Positions 8,332 to 17,436 of a stretch of DNA of 64,000 nucleotides are shown here, one piece after another. The DNA is taken from positions 1 to 64,000 of the forward strand of contig NZ_JAKZMM010000023.1 in the NCBI RefSeq assembly GCF_022809355.1, given 5' to 3'. The translations under genes and the position numbers were made by a program. Numbering within the stretch: the stretch's first letter is position 1; each line of letters starts with the position of its first letter. The notes under the pieces are model-generated. The model made no database searches, had not been told where the DNA came from, and was given only the letters and a program-made list of their open reading frames with translations. The stretch comes from Parabacteroides faecalis (GTDB taxonomy: Bacteria > Bacteroidota > Bacteroidia > Bacteroidales > Tannerellaceae).

Positions 8332-10107
8332 TTATAATGAATTCACATACTCAGTCAGTTCCTCAATCTCCTTATCAGAAACTTTCTTATCAATACCATG
8401 CTTATAAACACGGAACACATCTTCCATGGTTGCCGCTGCTCCATTAAATAAATAAGGAGCTGTTCGCCAAACTTCACGTAATGTAGGTGTATCCCAACCT
8501 TGTTCAAATTCCACATTCTCTCCTATGATATGATATTTCATATCTGTAAAGTTTGGACCACTATGGCATTCTCCACATTTCAACTTTTCAAATACCTTAC
8601 GGCCAGCTTCAGCCTTCTCACTTAACTTACCATCTACCAAATATGGACTAGGAACAGGTTGTAGAGATTTCAAATATGCATCTACGCAAACTGCCATATC
8701 TTCTTCTGGTTCGTAAAACTGAATATAACGAAAGCCTGCTCGAACAGCAAGTTCTGCACTTTCACGAATACCAGATATCATACATGGTGGTGTTACATGA
8801 CTAAACAAAAGGCTCTTGCAATTCTTCGAATTACCGATACCATCATTCATTAAATCCCAATTCATACCATCTGTTCTTGCATCTCCAGGATGACAACCAT
8901 TACAACTCTGCCAATTCTGGAAGCAATGAGCAGCATCGTTAAAATATCTCTCCCCCTTCTGTTCAACCGTTTCTGTCCGATCCGGATTTAAAGGCACAGA
9001 AGTCAAATCTAAAGATTCCTTGTCTAGCACATTCAGTACGTCTGCGAAATAAGTTGGAATGACAACTTTATTTTCATTTGTGACCATACAACGAGGGCCA
9101 TTGCCTTGTAAAGGAATTCTTGTTCGCAAACCGTATAAGAACGTCAGATCATAGTCCAAACGGGATTTATCAGGATATGCCTCAAATTTTTCACGCATAG
9201 CTTCATGATCAATTACACTGACTTCATGCGTTCCACTATGTGTTATATAAATTTGTTTTTCATCACAAGCAATACTCCAAATACCTGCAGCTCCACGATC
9301 AGGCTCATCTACGATAACAACACCTGCATAACTTAAATTCTCCGCATCAATAATACTAAATGCACTTGTATTCATCCAACCTTGTTGAAGCTGTGAGGTA
9401 GGAACAGTAAAACGACCTAAATTATGAGATACATATACATATTTCCCATCAGGCGTAATACATAAACCTCGCAAAGCATTACTTCCATTTGCCAATTGGA
9501 TATCTTTTACTTTTTCAAAAGTATTTACATCAATCACAGACACACAAGCTGCCACATAATCAAGATCAGCCCGCTGTGCCGGCAAAAAGTTTGTAACAAA
9601 CAAATATTTTCCATCTTTACTGAAAACAGCAGACCGAGGCTCACGCAGTACATTCACTGTACGAACAATCTTTCCACTAGCTAAATCAATTTCTACAACA
9701 TTATTAGAAAACTGATTACATATATAAATATGCTTTCCATCAGGTCCTAATAAAGGATAACAAGCCCCAGAACCAGTAGGAATTATTTTCTCTACTTTTC
9801 CCGTCTCCATTTGCATGATCTGCAAATGACCCATAGTTTCAAAAGTTGTCACATAGGCTTTTCCTTCATGTAACAAAATACCTGTGGGCGTTTCATCGAC
9901 AGGATAAGAATGTAAAAGTTTTTTACCATCAGCTGAAAAAATATCCACACACTTCTTTCCTTTTTCAGCCAGCCACATTTCTCCGTTTTGACTTATATCT
10001 ATCCCTGTTGTAAAAAAAGGTTTCGTGTCAGCTTTAACCCACGAAAAACAACAACAAGCTAAGCCAGTCAATAATAATTTCCCAAATAAACTTTCCAGTA
10101 TCTTCAT
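8332..10107 (-). CDS. YncE-like beta-propeller fused to a MauG/cytochrome c peroxidase-like di-haem domain
   Basis: An exported protein of 591 residues with a hydrophobic signal (LFGKLLLTGLACCCFSW; VKAD could precede cleavage). Residues about 30-375 are a seven-bladed YncE/WD40-type propeller with repeated blades such as SPDGKYVYVSHN-like turns. The rest is a di-haem domain with CNGCH at 402-406 and CGECH at 511-515, and the TPTLREVWRTAPYLFNG stretch typical of MauG and bacterial cytochrome c peroxidases. In hydrazine synthase the beta subunit is such a propeller and the gamma subunit such a di-haem protein; I recall that some anammox lineages fuse them. Here it is co-transcribed with the HzsA-like protein. 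Electron transfer in the periplasm is the safe part of the call. Confidence 0.75.
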   Translation of the reverse strand: MKILESLFGKLLLTGLACCCFSWVKADTKPFFTTGIDISQNGEMWLAEKGKKCVDIFSADGKKLLHSYPVDETPTGILLHEGKAYVTTFETMGHLQIMQMETGKVEKIIPTGSGACYPLLGPDGKHIYICNQFSNNVVEIDLASGKIVRTVNVLREPRSAVFSKDGKYLFVTNFLPAQRADLDYVAACVSVIDVNTFEKVKDIQLANGSNALRGLCITPDGKYVYVSHNLGRFTVPTSQLQQGWMNTSAFSIIDAENLSYAGVVIVDEPDRGAAGIWSIACDEKQIYITHSGTHEVSVIDHEAMREKFEAYPDKSRLDYDLTFLYGLRTRIPLQGNGPRCMVTNENKVVIPTYFADVLNVLDKESLDLTSVPLNPDRTETVEQKGERYFNDAAHCFQNWQSCNGCHPGDARTDGMNWDLMNDGIGNSKNCKSLLFSHVTPPCMISGIRESAELAVRAGFRYIQFYEPEEDMAVCVDAYLKSLQPVPSPYLVDGKLSEKAEAGRKVFEKLKCGECHSGPNFTDMKYHIIGENVEFEQGWDTPTLREVWRTAPYLFNGAAATMEDVFRVYKHGIDKKVSDKEIEELTEYVNSL

Positions 10108-10138
10108 GGTTCGCTATTTTTATGGTAACATACATTTA

Positions 10139-10948
10139 TCAATCTTTCAACATCGGGCTATATCCTAGTTCCGCAGATATTATTTTCGCATACTTTCGGA
10201 TCATCTGAGCAGATTCTTCGACTACTGAATCCGATAATCGATCTTTAGGTCCAGAAATCCAAATAGCCCCACATGGATAACCAGTATAATTTAAAATAAC
10301 TGAGCCGATACATATAACACCACTCATTTCTTCTTCATTATCCAAAGCATATCCATTTTCTCTTACTTTTTCCAGCTCTTTCAAATATGTGTCACGATCC
10401 GTTATCGTATTTGCATTAAAACGCTGGAACTGCATATACGATAAATATCTATCACGAACGGTATTAGGCAAATAAGCCATAATAGCTTTCCCTGGAGCTG
10501 AGCAATGGAGTTCAAAAGGTTTACCCGGAGCTAATACAAAATGAAAAGCATGAAGTCCCTGAGCTTGCTCAATAAAAATACCTTTTTCATTTCCCAAAAC
10601 TCCAAAACAAACAGTTTCTTTTAATATATCACGCAAATCACGTAACTTCGGCAATACGATTTCCAATAAATTATGTTCCTTCAAAGAACAAAACCCCAAT
10701 GTTAATAACTTTCGTGTAATCTGATACCGTTTCGTTTTATCTTCGAAATATAAATATTCCAATCGGACCAACGTATTTAGTATACGATATGCTGTCGTCT
10801 GGGAAATATCCAACGCCTGTTTAATTTCTTGCAAAGTTCGTCCTTCTGAATTATAGGAAAGATATTCTAAAACAGCTATTCCCTTTTCCAAGTTAGGAAC
10901 TTTATAATTCTCATCCGTTTTTTCCACATTTGACATCTGTGTTTCCAT
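10139..10948 (-). CDS. IclR-family transcriptional regulator
   Basis: A 269-residue regulator with an N-terminal winged helix-turn-helix (about 18-80; RTLQEIKQALDISQTTAYRI) and a C-terminal IclR effector domain (about 95-255; CSAPGKAIMAYLP, GYALDNEEEMSGVICIG, GPKDRLS). The family usually senses a small organic acid or aromatic and controls an adjacent catabolic operon. It leads the cytochrome operon on the same strand, with 31 bp before the propeller/di-haem gene, so it probably regulates itself and the whole set. Candidate operators overlap its own promoter. Start METQMSNVEK is placed by the promoter just upstream. Confidence 0.9.
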   Translation of the reverse strand: METQMSNVEKTDENYKVPNLEKGIAVLEYLSYNSEGRTLQEIKQALDISQTTAYRILNTLVRLEYLYFEDKTKRYQITRKLLTLGFCSLKEHNLLEIVLPKLRDLRDILKETVCFGVLGNEKGIFIEQAQGLHAFHFVLAPGKPFELHCSAPGKAIMAYLPNTVRDRYLSYMQFQRFNANTITDRDTYLKELEKVRENGYALDNEEEMSGVICIGSVILNYTGYPCGAIWISGPKDRLSDSVVEESAQMIRKYAKIISAELGYSPMLKD

Positions 10949-10951
10949 ATT

Positions 10952-10983
10952 TGAAATATTGTTTCAGATTTGAATCAAATGTA
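10952..10983 (-). promoter_or_regulatory. iclR-operon promoter (-7 box) with two overlapping palindromes
   Basis: On the minus strand TACATTTG (10983-10976) matches the Bacteroides -7 consensus TAnnTTTG. A perfect palindrome ATTTGA-A-TCAAAT (10968-10980) covers that box, and a second semi-palindrome TGAAAcaatATTTCA (10966-10952, minus reading) lies between it and the start codon; its shape recalls IclR operators. This suggests autorepression. The rest of the gap, 10984-11253, is AT-rich promoter DNA for the divergent speA gene; the nearest -7 match there is CACCTTTG near 11139-11146, and I see nothing else in it. Confidence 0.6.
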
Positions 10984-11253
10984 CATCTCTATACCTACAA
11001 ACCACGAATTATTCTGCAAAAATGAGTTAATTCTGTTCTATAACATAAAACACACATAAAATTAATCACAAATACTTTTACATCTCCAAATTTAATAAAA
11101 AAACTCAAGATATATGATTTTTTTTTCGCACCTTTGAGGCTGTTTTAGAATCGCCTGGCAGACGAATATTTATAATAAAGTATTCTTCGAAAAAAAATAG
11201 ATTCTATACATGTTTATTCTTTATTATCATCTAAACGTATTAACAGGAAGTAA

Positions 11254-13146
11254 ATGAGAAAATGGAAAATTGAAGATTCAGCCGAACTGTACAATATTAA
11301 TGGTTGGGGACTGAATTATTTTTCGATTAATGAAAAAGGGCATGTCGCGGTACAACCCAAAGCTGGTGGACCAACTATCGACTTGGAGAATCTAATGGAA
11401 GAATTACAAATTCAAGATGTAGCGGCACCTGTTTTACTCCGTTTCCCGGACATTCTCAATAACCGTATTGAGAAAATATCTAGTTGCTTTGAAAAGGCAG
11501 CAAAAGAATACGGGTTTACGGCCAAAAATTACATCATTTATCCTATTAAGGTAAATCAAATGCGCCCCGTTGTTGAAGAAATTGTCAGCCATGGCAATAA
11601 ATTCAATATCGGACTGGAAGCTGGTTCAAAGCCGGAGTTACATGCCGTTCTGTCTATTGATATTGACAGCGATGCCATGATCATTTGTAATGGTTATAAA
11701 GATGAAAGCTATATAGAATTAGCTTTATTAGCACAAAAGATGGGTAGACAGATCTTCTTAGTCGTTGAAAAAATGATGGAATTGAAGACCATTGCAGCAT
11801 TGGCTAAGCGTATGAATGTAATGCCCAATATTGGTATTCGCATAAAATTAGCTAGTTCAGGTAGTGGAAAATGGGAAGAATCTGGTGGCGATGTTAGTAA
11901 ATTCGGATTAAATTCCAGTGAACTTTTGGAAGCTCTAGAATTATTAGAGCAAAATGGATTGAAAGATTGCTTAAAACTAATCCACTTCCACATAGGAAGT
12001 CAGGTAACTAATATCCGAAGAATTAAAACAGCTCTTCGGGAAGCTACCCAATTTTATGTACAATTAAAGCAACTAGGTTTCAATATCCAATTTGTAGATA
12101 TAGGCGGAGGATTAGGCGTTGATTACGATGGTACTCGTTCAGCCTTAAGCGGGAACAGTATGAATTACTCTATTCAAGAATATGTTAATGATGCAGTTTC
12201 TGCCTTAGCCGATGTATGTAAAAAATTCGGATTGGAACAACCTAATATCATTACTGAATCCGGACGTTCACTAACAGCTCATCATTCGGTTTTAATCATC
12301 GAGGCTTTAGCTAGTACAAGTTTACCTGCTTGCGATGAAAATGAAGAATTACAGCCAGATGCACATGAATTAGTTCGTGAACTCTATAACTTATGGGACA
12401 CATTAAACCAACCCCGCTTGATTGAAACTTGGCACGACACACTTCAGTGTAGAGAAGAAGCTCTTGAATTATTTAATTTGGGATTAATTGATCTGAAAAC
12501 TCGTGCGCACGTGGAACGATTATTCTGGTCTATCGCTCGTGATGTTTTTGAAATGGCAGAAAGCGTTAAACATGCTCCAGACGAATTGAAGAAAATATCA
12601 AAATTATTACCAGATAAATATTTCTGTAACTTTTCTTTGTTCCAGTCTTTGCCTGATTCGTGGGCTATTGATCAGATTTTCCCGGTCATGCCTATCAGCA
12701 GGTTAGAAGAACAGCCAACCAAGTCCGCCACATTACAAGACATAACTTGCGACTCAGATGGTAAGATTGATAATTTTATTTCTACACGAAATTTCTCTTA
12801 TCATTTGCCAGTTCATAAGTTAAGAGATGGCGAACACTATTATTTAGGAGTATTCTTGGTGGGAGCTTATCAGGAAATTCTAGGAGATTTACATAATCTT
12901 TTCGGAGATACCAATGCGGTACACATCAAAGTAAAAGGAGATAAATATGTCATAGACCGCGTCATTGAAGGAGAGACCGTCGCTGATGTTTTAGAATATG
13001 TACAATTCAACCCGAAACGGATGGCGCGAGCCATTGAAGTTTGGGTCGCATCTTCTGTAAAAAAAGGAACAATTTCTGCAGAAGAAGGTCGTGAATTCTT
13101 ATCCAACTATCGTTCCGGTCTATATGGATATACTTATTTAGAATAA
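11254..13146 (+). CDS. speA: Biosynthetic arginine decarboxylase
   Basis: A PLP enzyme that turns arginine into agmatine, the first step of the agmatine route to putrescine and spermidine. The 630-residue length matches the SpeA family. PLP lysine lies in YPIKVNQ (Lys99); the alanine-racemase-like barrel continues through LIHFHIGSQ and VDIGGGLGVDYDG, and the C-terminal sheet domain carries SLFQSLPDSWAIDQIFPVMP and the active-site CDSDGKID motif. No signal peptide, so cytoplasmic. The gene stands alone, divergent from the IclR operon, and ends at a strong terminator. The downstream steps (agmatine to putrescine) are not in the window. Confidence 0.95.
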   Translation: MRKWKIEDSAELYNINGWGLNYFSINEKGHVAVQPKAGGPTIDLENLMEELQIQDVAAPVLLRFPDILNNRIEKISSCFEKAAKEYGFTAKNYIIYPIKVNQMRPVVEEIVSHGNKFNIGLEAGSKPELHAVLSIDIDSDAMIICNGYKDESYIELALLAQKMGRQIFLVVEKMMELKTIAALAKRMNVMPNIGIRIKLASSGSGKWEESGGDVSKFGLNSSELLEALELLEQNGLKDCLKLIHFHIGSQVTNIRRIKTALREATQFYVQLKQLGFNIQFVDIGGGLGVDYDGTRSALSGNSMNYSIQEYVNDAVSALADVCKKFGLEQPNIITESGRSLTAHHSVLIIEALASTSLPACDENEELQPDAHELVRELYNLWDTLNQPRLIETWHDTLQCREEALELFNLGLIDLKTRAHVERLFWSIARDVFEMAESVKHAPDELKKISKLLPDKYFCNFSLFQSLPDSWAIDQIFPVMPISRLEEQPTKSATLQDITCDSDGKIDNFISTRNFSYHLPVHKLRDGEHYYLGVFLVGAYQEILGDLHNLFGDTNAVHIKVKGDKYVIDRVIEGETVADVLEYVQFNPKRMARAIEVWVASSVKKGTISAEEGREFLSNYRSGLYGYTYLE

Positions 13147-13170
13147 TTTTCCTTACGTGCAATATATATA

Positions 13171-13197
13171 AAAGCCCTTTTGATAAGGGCTTTTTTT
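13171..13197 (+). terminator. Rho-independent terminator after speA
   Basis: AAAGCCCTT (13171-13179) and AAGGGCTTT (13185-13193) form a 9-bp stem with a five-base loop, followed by a run of T to 13197. It lies 24 bp after the speA stop. Confidence 0.9.
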
Positions 13198-13199
13198 CT

Positions 13200-13248
13200 T
13201 TTCAGCGGACTCTTTTTCTGTTTCAGTCTCATGATACGCCGTTTCAGT
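13200..13248 (+). promoter_or_regulatory. three TTTCAG direct repeats at exact 21-bp spacing, candidate LytTR-regulator sites
   Basis: TTTCAG begins at 13200, 13221 and 13242. The last two copies extend to GTTTCAGT. The last copy ends 33 bp before the -7 box at 13282, a normal activator position. LytTR-domain regulators usually bind two short direct repeats about two helical turns apart, and one is encoded at the end of this efflux locus (20016-20792). Binding is an inference. Confidence 0.5.
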
Positions 13249-13281
13249 AACGATAGACTGGTAAGACCACTTCCTCTACAT

Positions 13282-13289
13282 TACTTTTG
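13282..13289 (+). promoter_or_regulatory. -7 promoter box of the efflux operon
   Basis: TACTTTTG matches TAnnTTTG. Transcription should begin about 7-10 bp later, which rules out the upstream ATG at 13287 and fixes translation at 13317. No clear -33 TTTG is present, as expected for an activator-dependent promoter. Confidence 0.65.
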
Positions 13290-13316
13290 CTTCTCGATAA
13301 ATCAATTCATAGACAA

Positions 13317-14351
13317 ATGAAGAAGCAAATCATGTATGTTTTATTATTGGGATGGCTCACTGCTTGCAGTAAGCCTAAGGATCAACAAACAGAGGAATTT
13401 ATGGCAATTAAAGCCAGTCAAGTAGTTACCGAACAGATTTCCTCCGAACGTTGTTATTCATTCATATCTCAACCTTATAAGGAAGCTGTTCTTTCGTTCC
13501 GTGTAGGTGGTATTGTTGATGAATTCAATGTACAGTCGGGACAATTCTTCAAACAAGGAAGTAGAATTGCATCTATAGATGAACGAGATTTCATCATTCA
13601 AAAAGATCATGCACAAGCATTATACGAACAGGCAACATCGGAATACAATCGTGTAAAGATATTATATACCCAAAATAACATCTCCGGAAGCACTTATGAA
13701 AAAGCAAAAGCTGATTATCAAATTACAAAGGCTAATTTGGAAACAGCGACAAATCAATGGAAAGATACCCAGCTAACGGCACCTTTCGATGGCTATGTAC
13801 AGCAAGTATATATTGAAAAGTATCAGGATGTACGTCCATCACAAGCAATCGTTTCATTGATGGATTTATCGAAGATTAAAGTCGAAGTTTATATTCCGGA
13901 AGAGATAGCGGTACAACTTCGAACGAAAAAGGATTTACCCATACAAATTACTTTTGATGGCTTACCTGGAGAAATATTCACACCTACAGAAATCTTTGTT
14001 TCACAAAATATCACAACAAACAATATCTCATTTCTGCTAACAGCTATTATCATGAATCCCGGAAACCGCCTTTTCGGCGGAATGTCCGGAACAGTTTCTC
14101 TGTCTCTTGGGAAAGAGGCAGAGAAACACTCTACTTTTGTTCCTCAGTCGGCTGTATACCATCGAAAAGAAATTGGATCTTTTGTTTGGGTTGTTTCTCC
14201 TGACCAACGCGTACAACAACGTTGGGTAAAGACTGGTATGCTAAAAGAGAACCATTTGATAGAGATTAAAGAAGGTATTAATCCCAATGAAAAGGTAGCA
14301 GTAACAGGTTTATCCTTTTTATCGGACGAGCAACAGGTAACAATCTTATAA
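13317..14351 (+). CDS. RND efflux periplasmic adaptor (membrane fusion lipoprotein)
   Basis: The adaptor links the inner-membrane RND pump to a TolC-type channel. Starting at MKKQIMYVLL the product is 344 residues with a lipobox ending LTAC (Cys17). It shows the usual order: N-terminal barrel-sandwich half (SFRVGGIVDEFNVQSGQFFKQG, near 60-85), alpha-hairpin (about 95-145), second lipoyl half (APFDGYVQQVYIEKYQDV), then beta-barrel and membrane-proximal domains. It is the first gene of the locus and is followed 12 bp later by the pump. An in-frame ATG ten codons upstream overlaps the promoter and is rejected. Substrate is not evident. Confidence 0.9.
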   Translation: MKKQIMYVLLLGWLTACSKPKDQQTEEFMAIKASQVVTEQISSERCYSFISQPYKEAVLSFRVGGIVDEFNVQSGQFFKQGSRIASIDERDFIIQKDHAQALYEQATSEYNRVKILYTQNNISGSTYEKAKADYQITKANLETATNQWKDTQLTAPFDGYVQQVYIEKYQDVRPSQAIVSLMDLSKIKVEVYIPEEIAVQLRTKKDLPIQITFDGLPGEIFTPTEIFVSQNITTNNISFLLTAIIMNPGNRLFGGMSGTVSLSLGKEAEKHSTFVPQSAVYHRKEIGSFVWVVSPDQRVQQRWVKTGMLKENHLIEIKEGINPNEKVAVTGLSFLSDEQQVTIL

Positions 14352-14363
14352 TCTGGCAGACAT

Positions 14364-17300
14364 ATGATTCTCAAAATAGCAAGATTCTTTTTACAGAACC
14401 GCGCTTTTAGTTGGTTTCTGTTAGTATTGATATTGGGAGGAGGACTCTTTTCATATGTAAAAATGGGGAAATTGGAAGATGCTCCATTTACGATCAAACA
14501 AGCAGTAGTCTTGACTTCTTATCCTGGAGCTTCACCTGAAGAAGTCAGAGAACAAGTAACAGATGTATTGGAAGAATCTATCCAATCATTAGGTGAATTA
14601 TACTATTTAAAGAGTGACAACCGGGCTGGTTTATCAAAAATTACGGTGTACGTCAAAAAAGAAATACGTGCCGATGCCATGCAACAATTATGGGATAAGT
14701 TACGTAGAAAAGTGAACGACGTACAAAATAAATTACCAATTGGTGCTGGTCCTTCGATAGTAAACGACGACTTCGGTGATGTTTTAGGGGTATTTTATGG
14801 ATTGAGTAGCGAAAGTCATTCATACCGAGACTTGGAAGATCAAGCGCAACAAATAAAAAAGGAAATCTTAAAAGTAAAAGATGTAGCCAAAGTCGAATTG
14901 TCAGGAATACAAAATCGAACCATTGAGGTGAACGTTGATCCTACACTATTGACACAACGAGGTGTGAGTGTAGCAGCAATTGCTCAAGCTTTCGAAAAAC
15001 AGAACAAGATAGTAGATGCCGGAGCGATCGAAACTGAAGAAAGTCGATTACGAGTAGATGCAACTGGAAGTTTTACAAGTTTAGAGGAAATAGAAAACCT
15101 GACAGTAGTTTCCCATCATGGAGATTACTTCCGGTTAGGTGAGATTGCAAAAATCACCGAATCGTATGTTCATCCAGCCCGTAGCTTCATGTTCGTGGAT
15201 CAAAGGCCAACTATCGGCATTGCCATATCAACCGTTGCGGATGGAAATGTTGTCAATATGGCAGCTGGTGTTAAGCAACGAATGGATGAACTCCAAAAAG
15301 AGATGCCAACAGGTTTCTCCCTGACAACGATTTACGATCAAGGGCATGAGTCGGCAGTTGCGAATGAAGGTTTCGTAATGAATCTGATAATTTCCGTCTT
15401 GACAGTGATAGCTGTACTACTTTTCTTCATCGGTTTCAAAAACGGTATATTAATAGGTAGCGGACTGATATTCTCCATCTTCGGAACATTAATCTATATG
15501 ATGGCAAACGGGATTGCCCTACAACGCATGTCGCTCGCAGCAATTATCATCGCTATGGGTATGTTGGTGGATAATGCCATCGTTGTATATGATCTCGCTT
15601 TGATCAATATGCAACGGGGGATGCGCAAACGTGTTGCTATCTTACGAGCGGTATCAAGTACAGCTCTTCCATTATTGGCAGCCACGCTGATTGCCGTACT
15701 TACATTTATGCCAGTTTATCTTTCTCCTCACATTACAGGAGAATTGTTGTCGAGCTTATTCATCGTCATTGCAGTTTCACTTCTGCTGAGCTGGATCTTG
15801 GCTATCTCTCAGAACGTATTCTTCATTCAAGAATTTGTTCGTCGACCTCGTCCGGATGAACTTTCTGGAGAATTGTATCAAGGAAAGATATACGATGGAT
15901 TCAGACGGCTATTGGCTTTTACTGTACAGAAAAAATATACGGTAGTTGTGGCTATGATCGGTTTACTGCTCCTATCGGCTTGGGGATTCCGATTTATTCC
16001 GAATGTCTTCATGCCTCAACTCAACAAACAGTATTTTACGATCGATCTACGCCTCCCGGAAGGAGTTCGGATTGAAGAAACGGAACAGAAAATGACAGAG
16101 ATTGCACATTTCTTGCAACAACACGAAGACGTTGTGCATGTCTCGTCTTTCATCGGACAAACTCCTCCGCGTTTTTATCTGGCCAATTCTTCCTATGGGC
16201 CTCAACCGAATTATGCCCAATGCTTAGTAGAAGCAAAAGATCCCGAAAAGGCAAGGGCTTTACAAATTGGATTGCAAGAAAAACTCGCAACGATGTTTCC
16301 GGGGATATTCATCAAAGTGAATCGGTTTGAGTTGAATTCAATACCTGAAGCATTGATCGAGGCTCGCTTCTGTGGAGAAGACCCGGCAGTACTTGATTCC
16401 TTGACCCAGCGGGCCATCGAGATTATGCGGAAAAATCCGAAGGTATTATATGCCCGCAACGAATGGAGCAATATGGCCATGAAGGTTCGCGCGGAATATG
16501 ATCCTTACAAAGCTGGAAGATTAAATATCGGTAAGGCCGACATGATGCAGGCAGTTAAAGCTATCCAAGACGGAGTCGCAGTGGGAGTTTATCGCGAAGA
16601 AAATAAGCAAGTACCTGTCTTGCTATGCTCAGAACGACCTCAGGAAATGAATGTTGAGCAACTGGGAGACTTACCTATCTGGAACGGAATGAATACAGCT
16701 CCGCTGGCACAAGTATCTGGTCCGATCTCGCTTGATTGGGAGTATCCGCTGGTTCGTACCTACGACCGCAAACTATCAATGGCAGCACAATGCGATGTCA
16801 AGCCGGGTTATACCATGAAGGAAGCATATGACGAGGTCAGGGAAGAGATCGAGCAAATCCACTTGCCCAAAGGGTATAGTTTCTTTTGGGATTCGCAGAT
16901 CAAAGACCAAAAAGAGGCGATGGAAGCCCTGACCAAGTATTTCCCGCTGGCAATTTTGCTACTCGCAATGATCCTCATCGCGCTGTTCCGCAACTTCAAG
17001 CAACCGGTCATTATCTTCCTCATCTTGCCGCTTTCATTGATCGGCGTGGTGTTTGGGCTACTGGTTTCCGGCTTTGACTTCGGCTTTTTCTGCATGGCTG
17101 GTTGGCTGGGCTTGCTGGGGATGATCATCAAGAATGTGATCGTCTTGCTCGACGAGATGAATACTCAGCGGAAAAATGGAGTGGATGCCTATCAGGCCAT
17201 CATCGAATCGACCGTTTCACGCGTCCGACCGGTCTTAATGGCTGCCATTACAACGATTTTAGGCATGATTCCGTTGCTCTTCGACGTAGTTTTTGGAGGT

Positions 17301-17408
17301 ATGGCAGCCACCATCGTCTTCGGATTGAGCTTCGCCACGCTTCTGACCCTCTTCGTCACCCCAGCTTTGTATGCTATTTTTTACCGGGTGAAGAAAATTG
17401 AGATGTAA
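14364..17408 (+). CDS. RND (AcrB/HAE-type) efflux pump, inner-membrane subunit
   Basis: A proton-driven exporter of 1014 residues with the RND layout: TM1 near residues 10-32, a large periplasmic loop, a block of TM helices near 335-545, a second loop and the final TM block (about 850-1010). The proton-relay motif in TM4 reads GMLVDNAIVV with Asp403 and Asn404; the second position is Asp in AcrB, but Asn is common in this subgroup. Base composition shifts within the gene: 38% G+C in 14461-14520 against 55% in 17041-17100 by direct count. It lies between adaptor and TolC genes and probably exports hydrophobic toxic compounds. Confidence 0.92.
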   Translation: MILKIARFFLQNRAFSWFLLVLILGGGLFSYVKMGKLEDAPFTIKQAVVLTSYPGASPEEVREQVTDVLEESIQSLGELYYLKSDNRAGLSKITVYVKKEIRADAMQQLWDKLRRKVNDVQNKLPIGAGPSIVNDDFGDVLGVFYGLSSESHSYRDLEDQAQQIKKEILKVKDVAKVELSGIQNRTIEVNVDPTLLTQRGVSVAAIAQAFEKQNKIVDAGAIETEESRLRVDATGSFTSLEEIENLTVVSHHGDYFRLGEIAKITESYVHPARSFMFVDQRPTIGIAISTVADGNVVNMAAGVKQRMDELQKEMPTGFSLTTIYDQGHESAVANEGFVMNLIISVLTVIAVLLFFIGFKNGILIGSGLIFSIFGTLIYMMANGIALQRMSLAAIIIAMGMLVDNAIVVYDLALINMQRGMRKRVAILRAVSSTALPLLAATLIAVLTFMPVYLSPHITGELLSSLFIVIAVSLLLSWILAISQNVFFIQEFVRRPRPDELSGELYQGKIYDGFRRLLAFTVQKKYTVVVAMIGLLLLSAWGFRFIPNVFMPQLNKQYFTIDLRLPEGVRIEETEQKMTEIAHFLQQHEDVVHVSSFIGQTPPRFYLANSSYGPQPNYAQCLVEAKDPEKARALQIGLQEKLATMFPGIFIKVNRFELNSIPEALIEARFCGEDPAVLDSLTQRAIEIMRKNPKVLYARNEWSNMAMKVRAEYDPYKAGRLNIGKADMMQAVKAIQDGVAVGVYREENKQVPVLLCSERPQEMNVEQLGDLPIWNGMNTAPLAQVSGPISLDWEYPLVRTYDRKLSMAAQCDVKPGYTMKEAYDEVREEIEQIHLPKGYSFFWDSQIKDQKEAMEALTKYFPLAILLLAMILIALFRNFKQPVIIFLILPLSLIGVVFGLLVSGFDFGFFCMAGWLGLLGMIIKNVIVLLDEMNTQRKNGVDAYQAIIESTVSRVRPVLMAAITTILGMIPLLFDVVFGGMAATIVFGLSFATLLTLFVTPALYAIFYRVKKIEM

Positions 17409-17436
17409 GGACTTATGGAACGAAAAAAGATAATTA

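Noticed and set aside
15561-15590. Asn404 in the proton-relay motif of the RND pump as a loss-of-function change
   Set aside because: VDN instead of VDD is common in this RND subgroup, so it is not evidence of inactivity.
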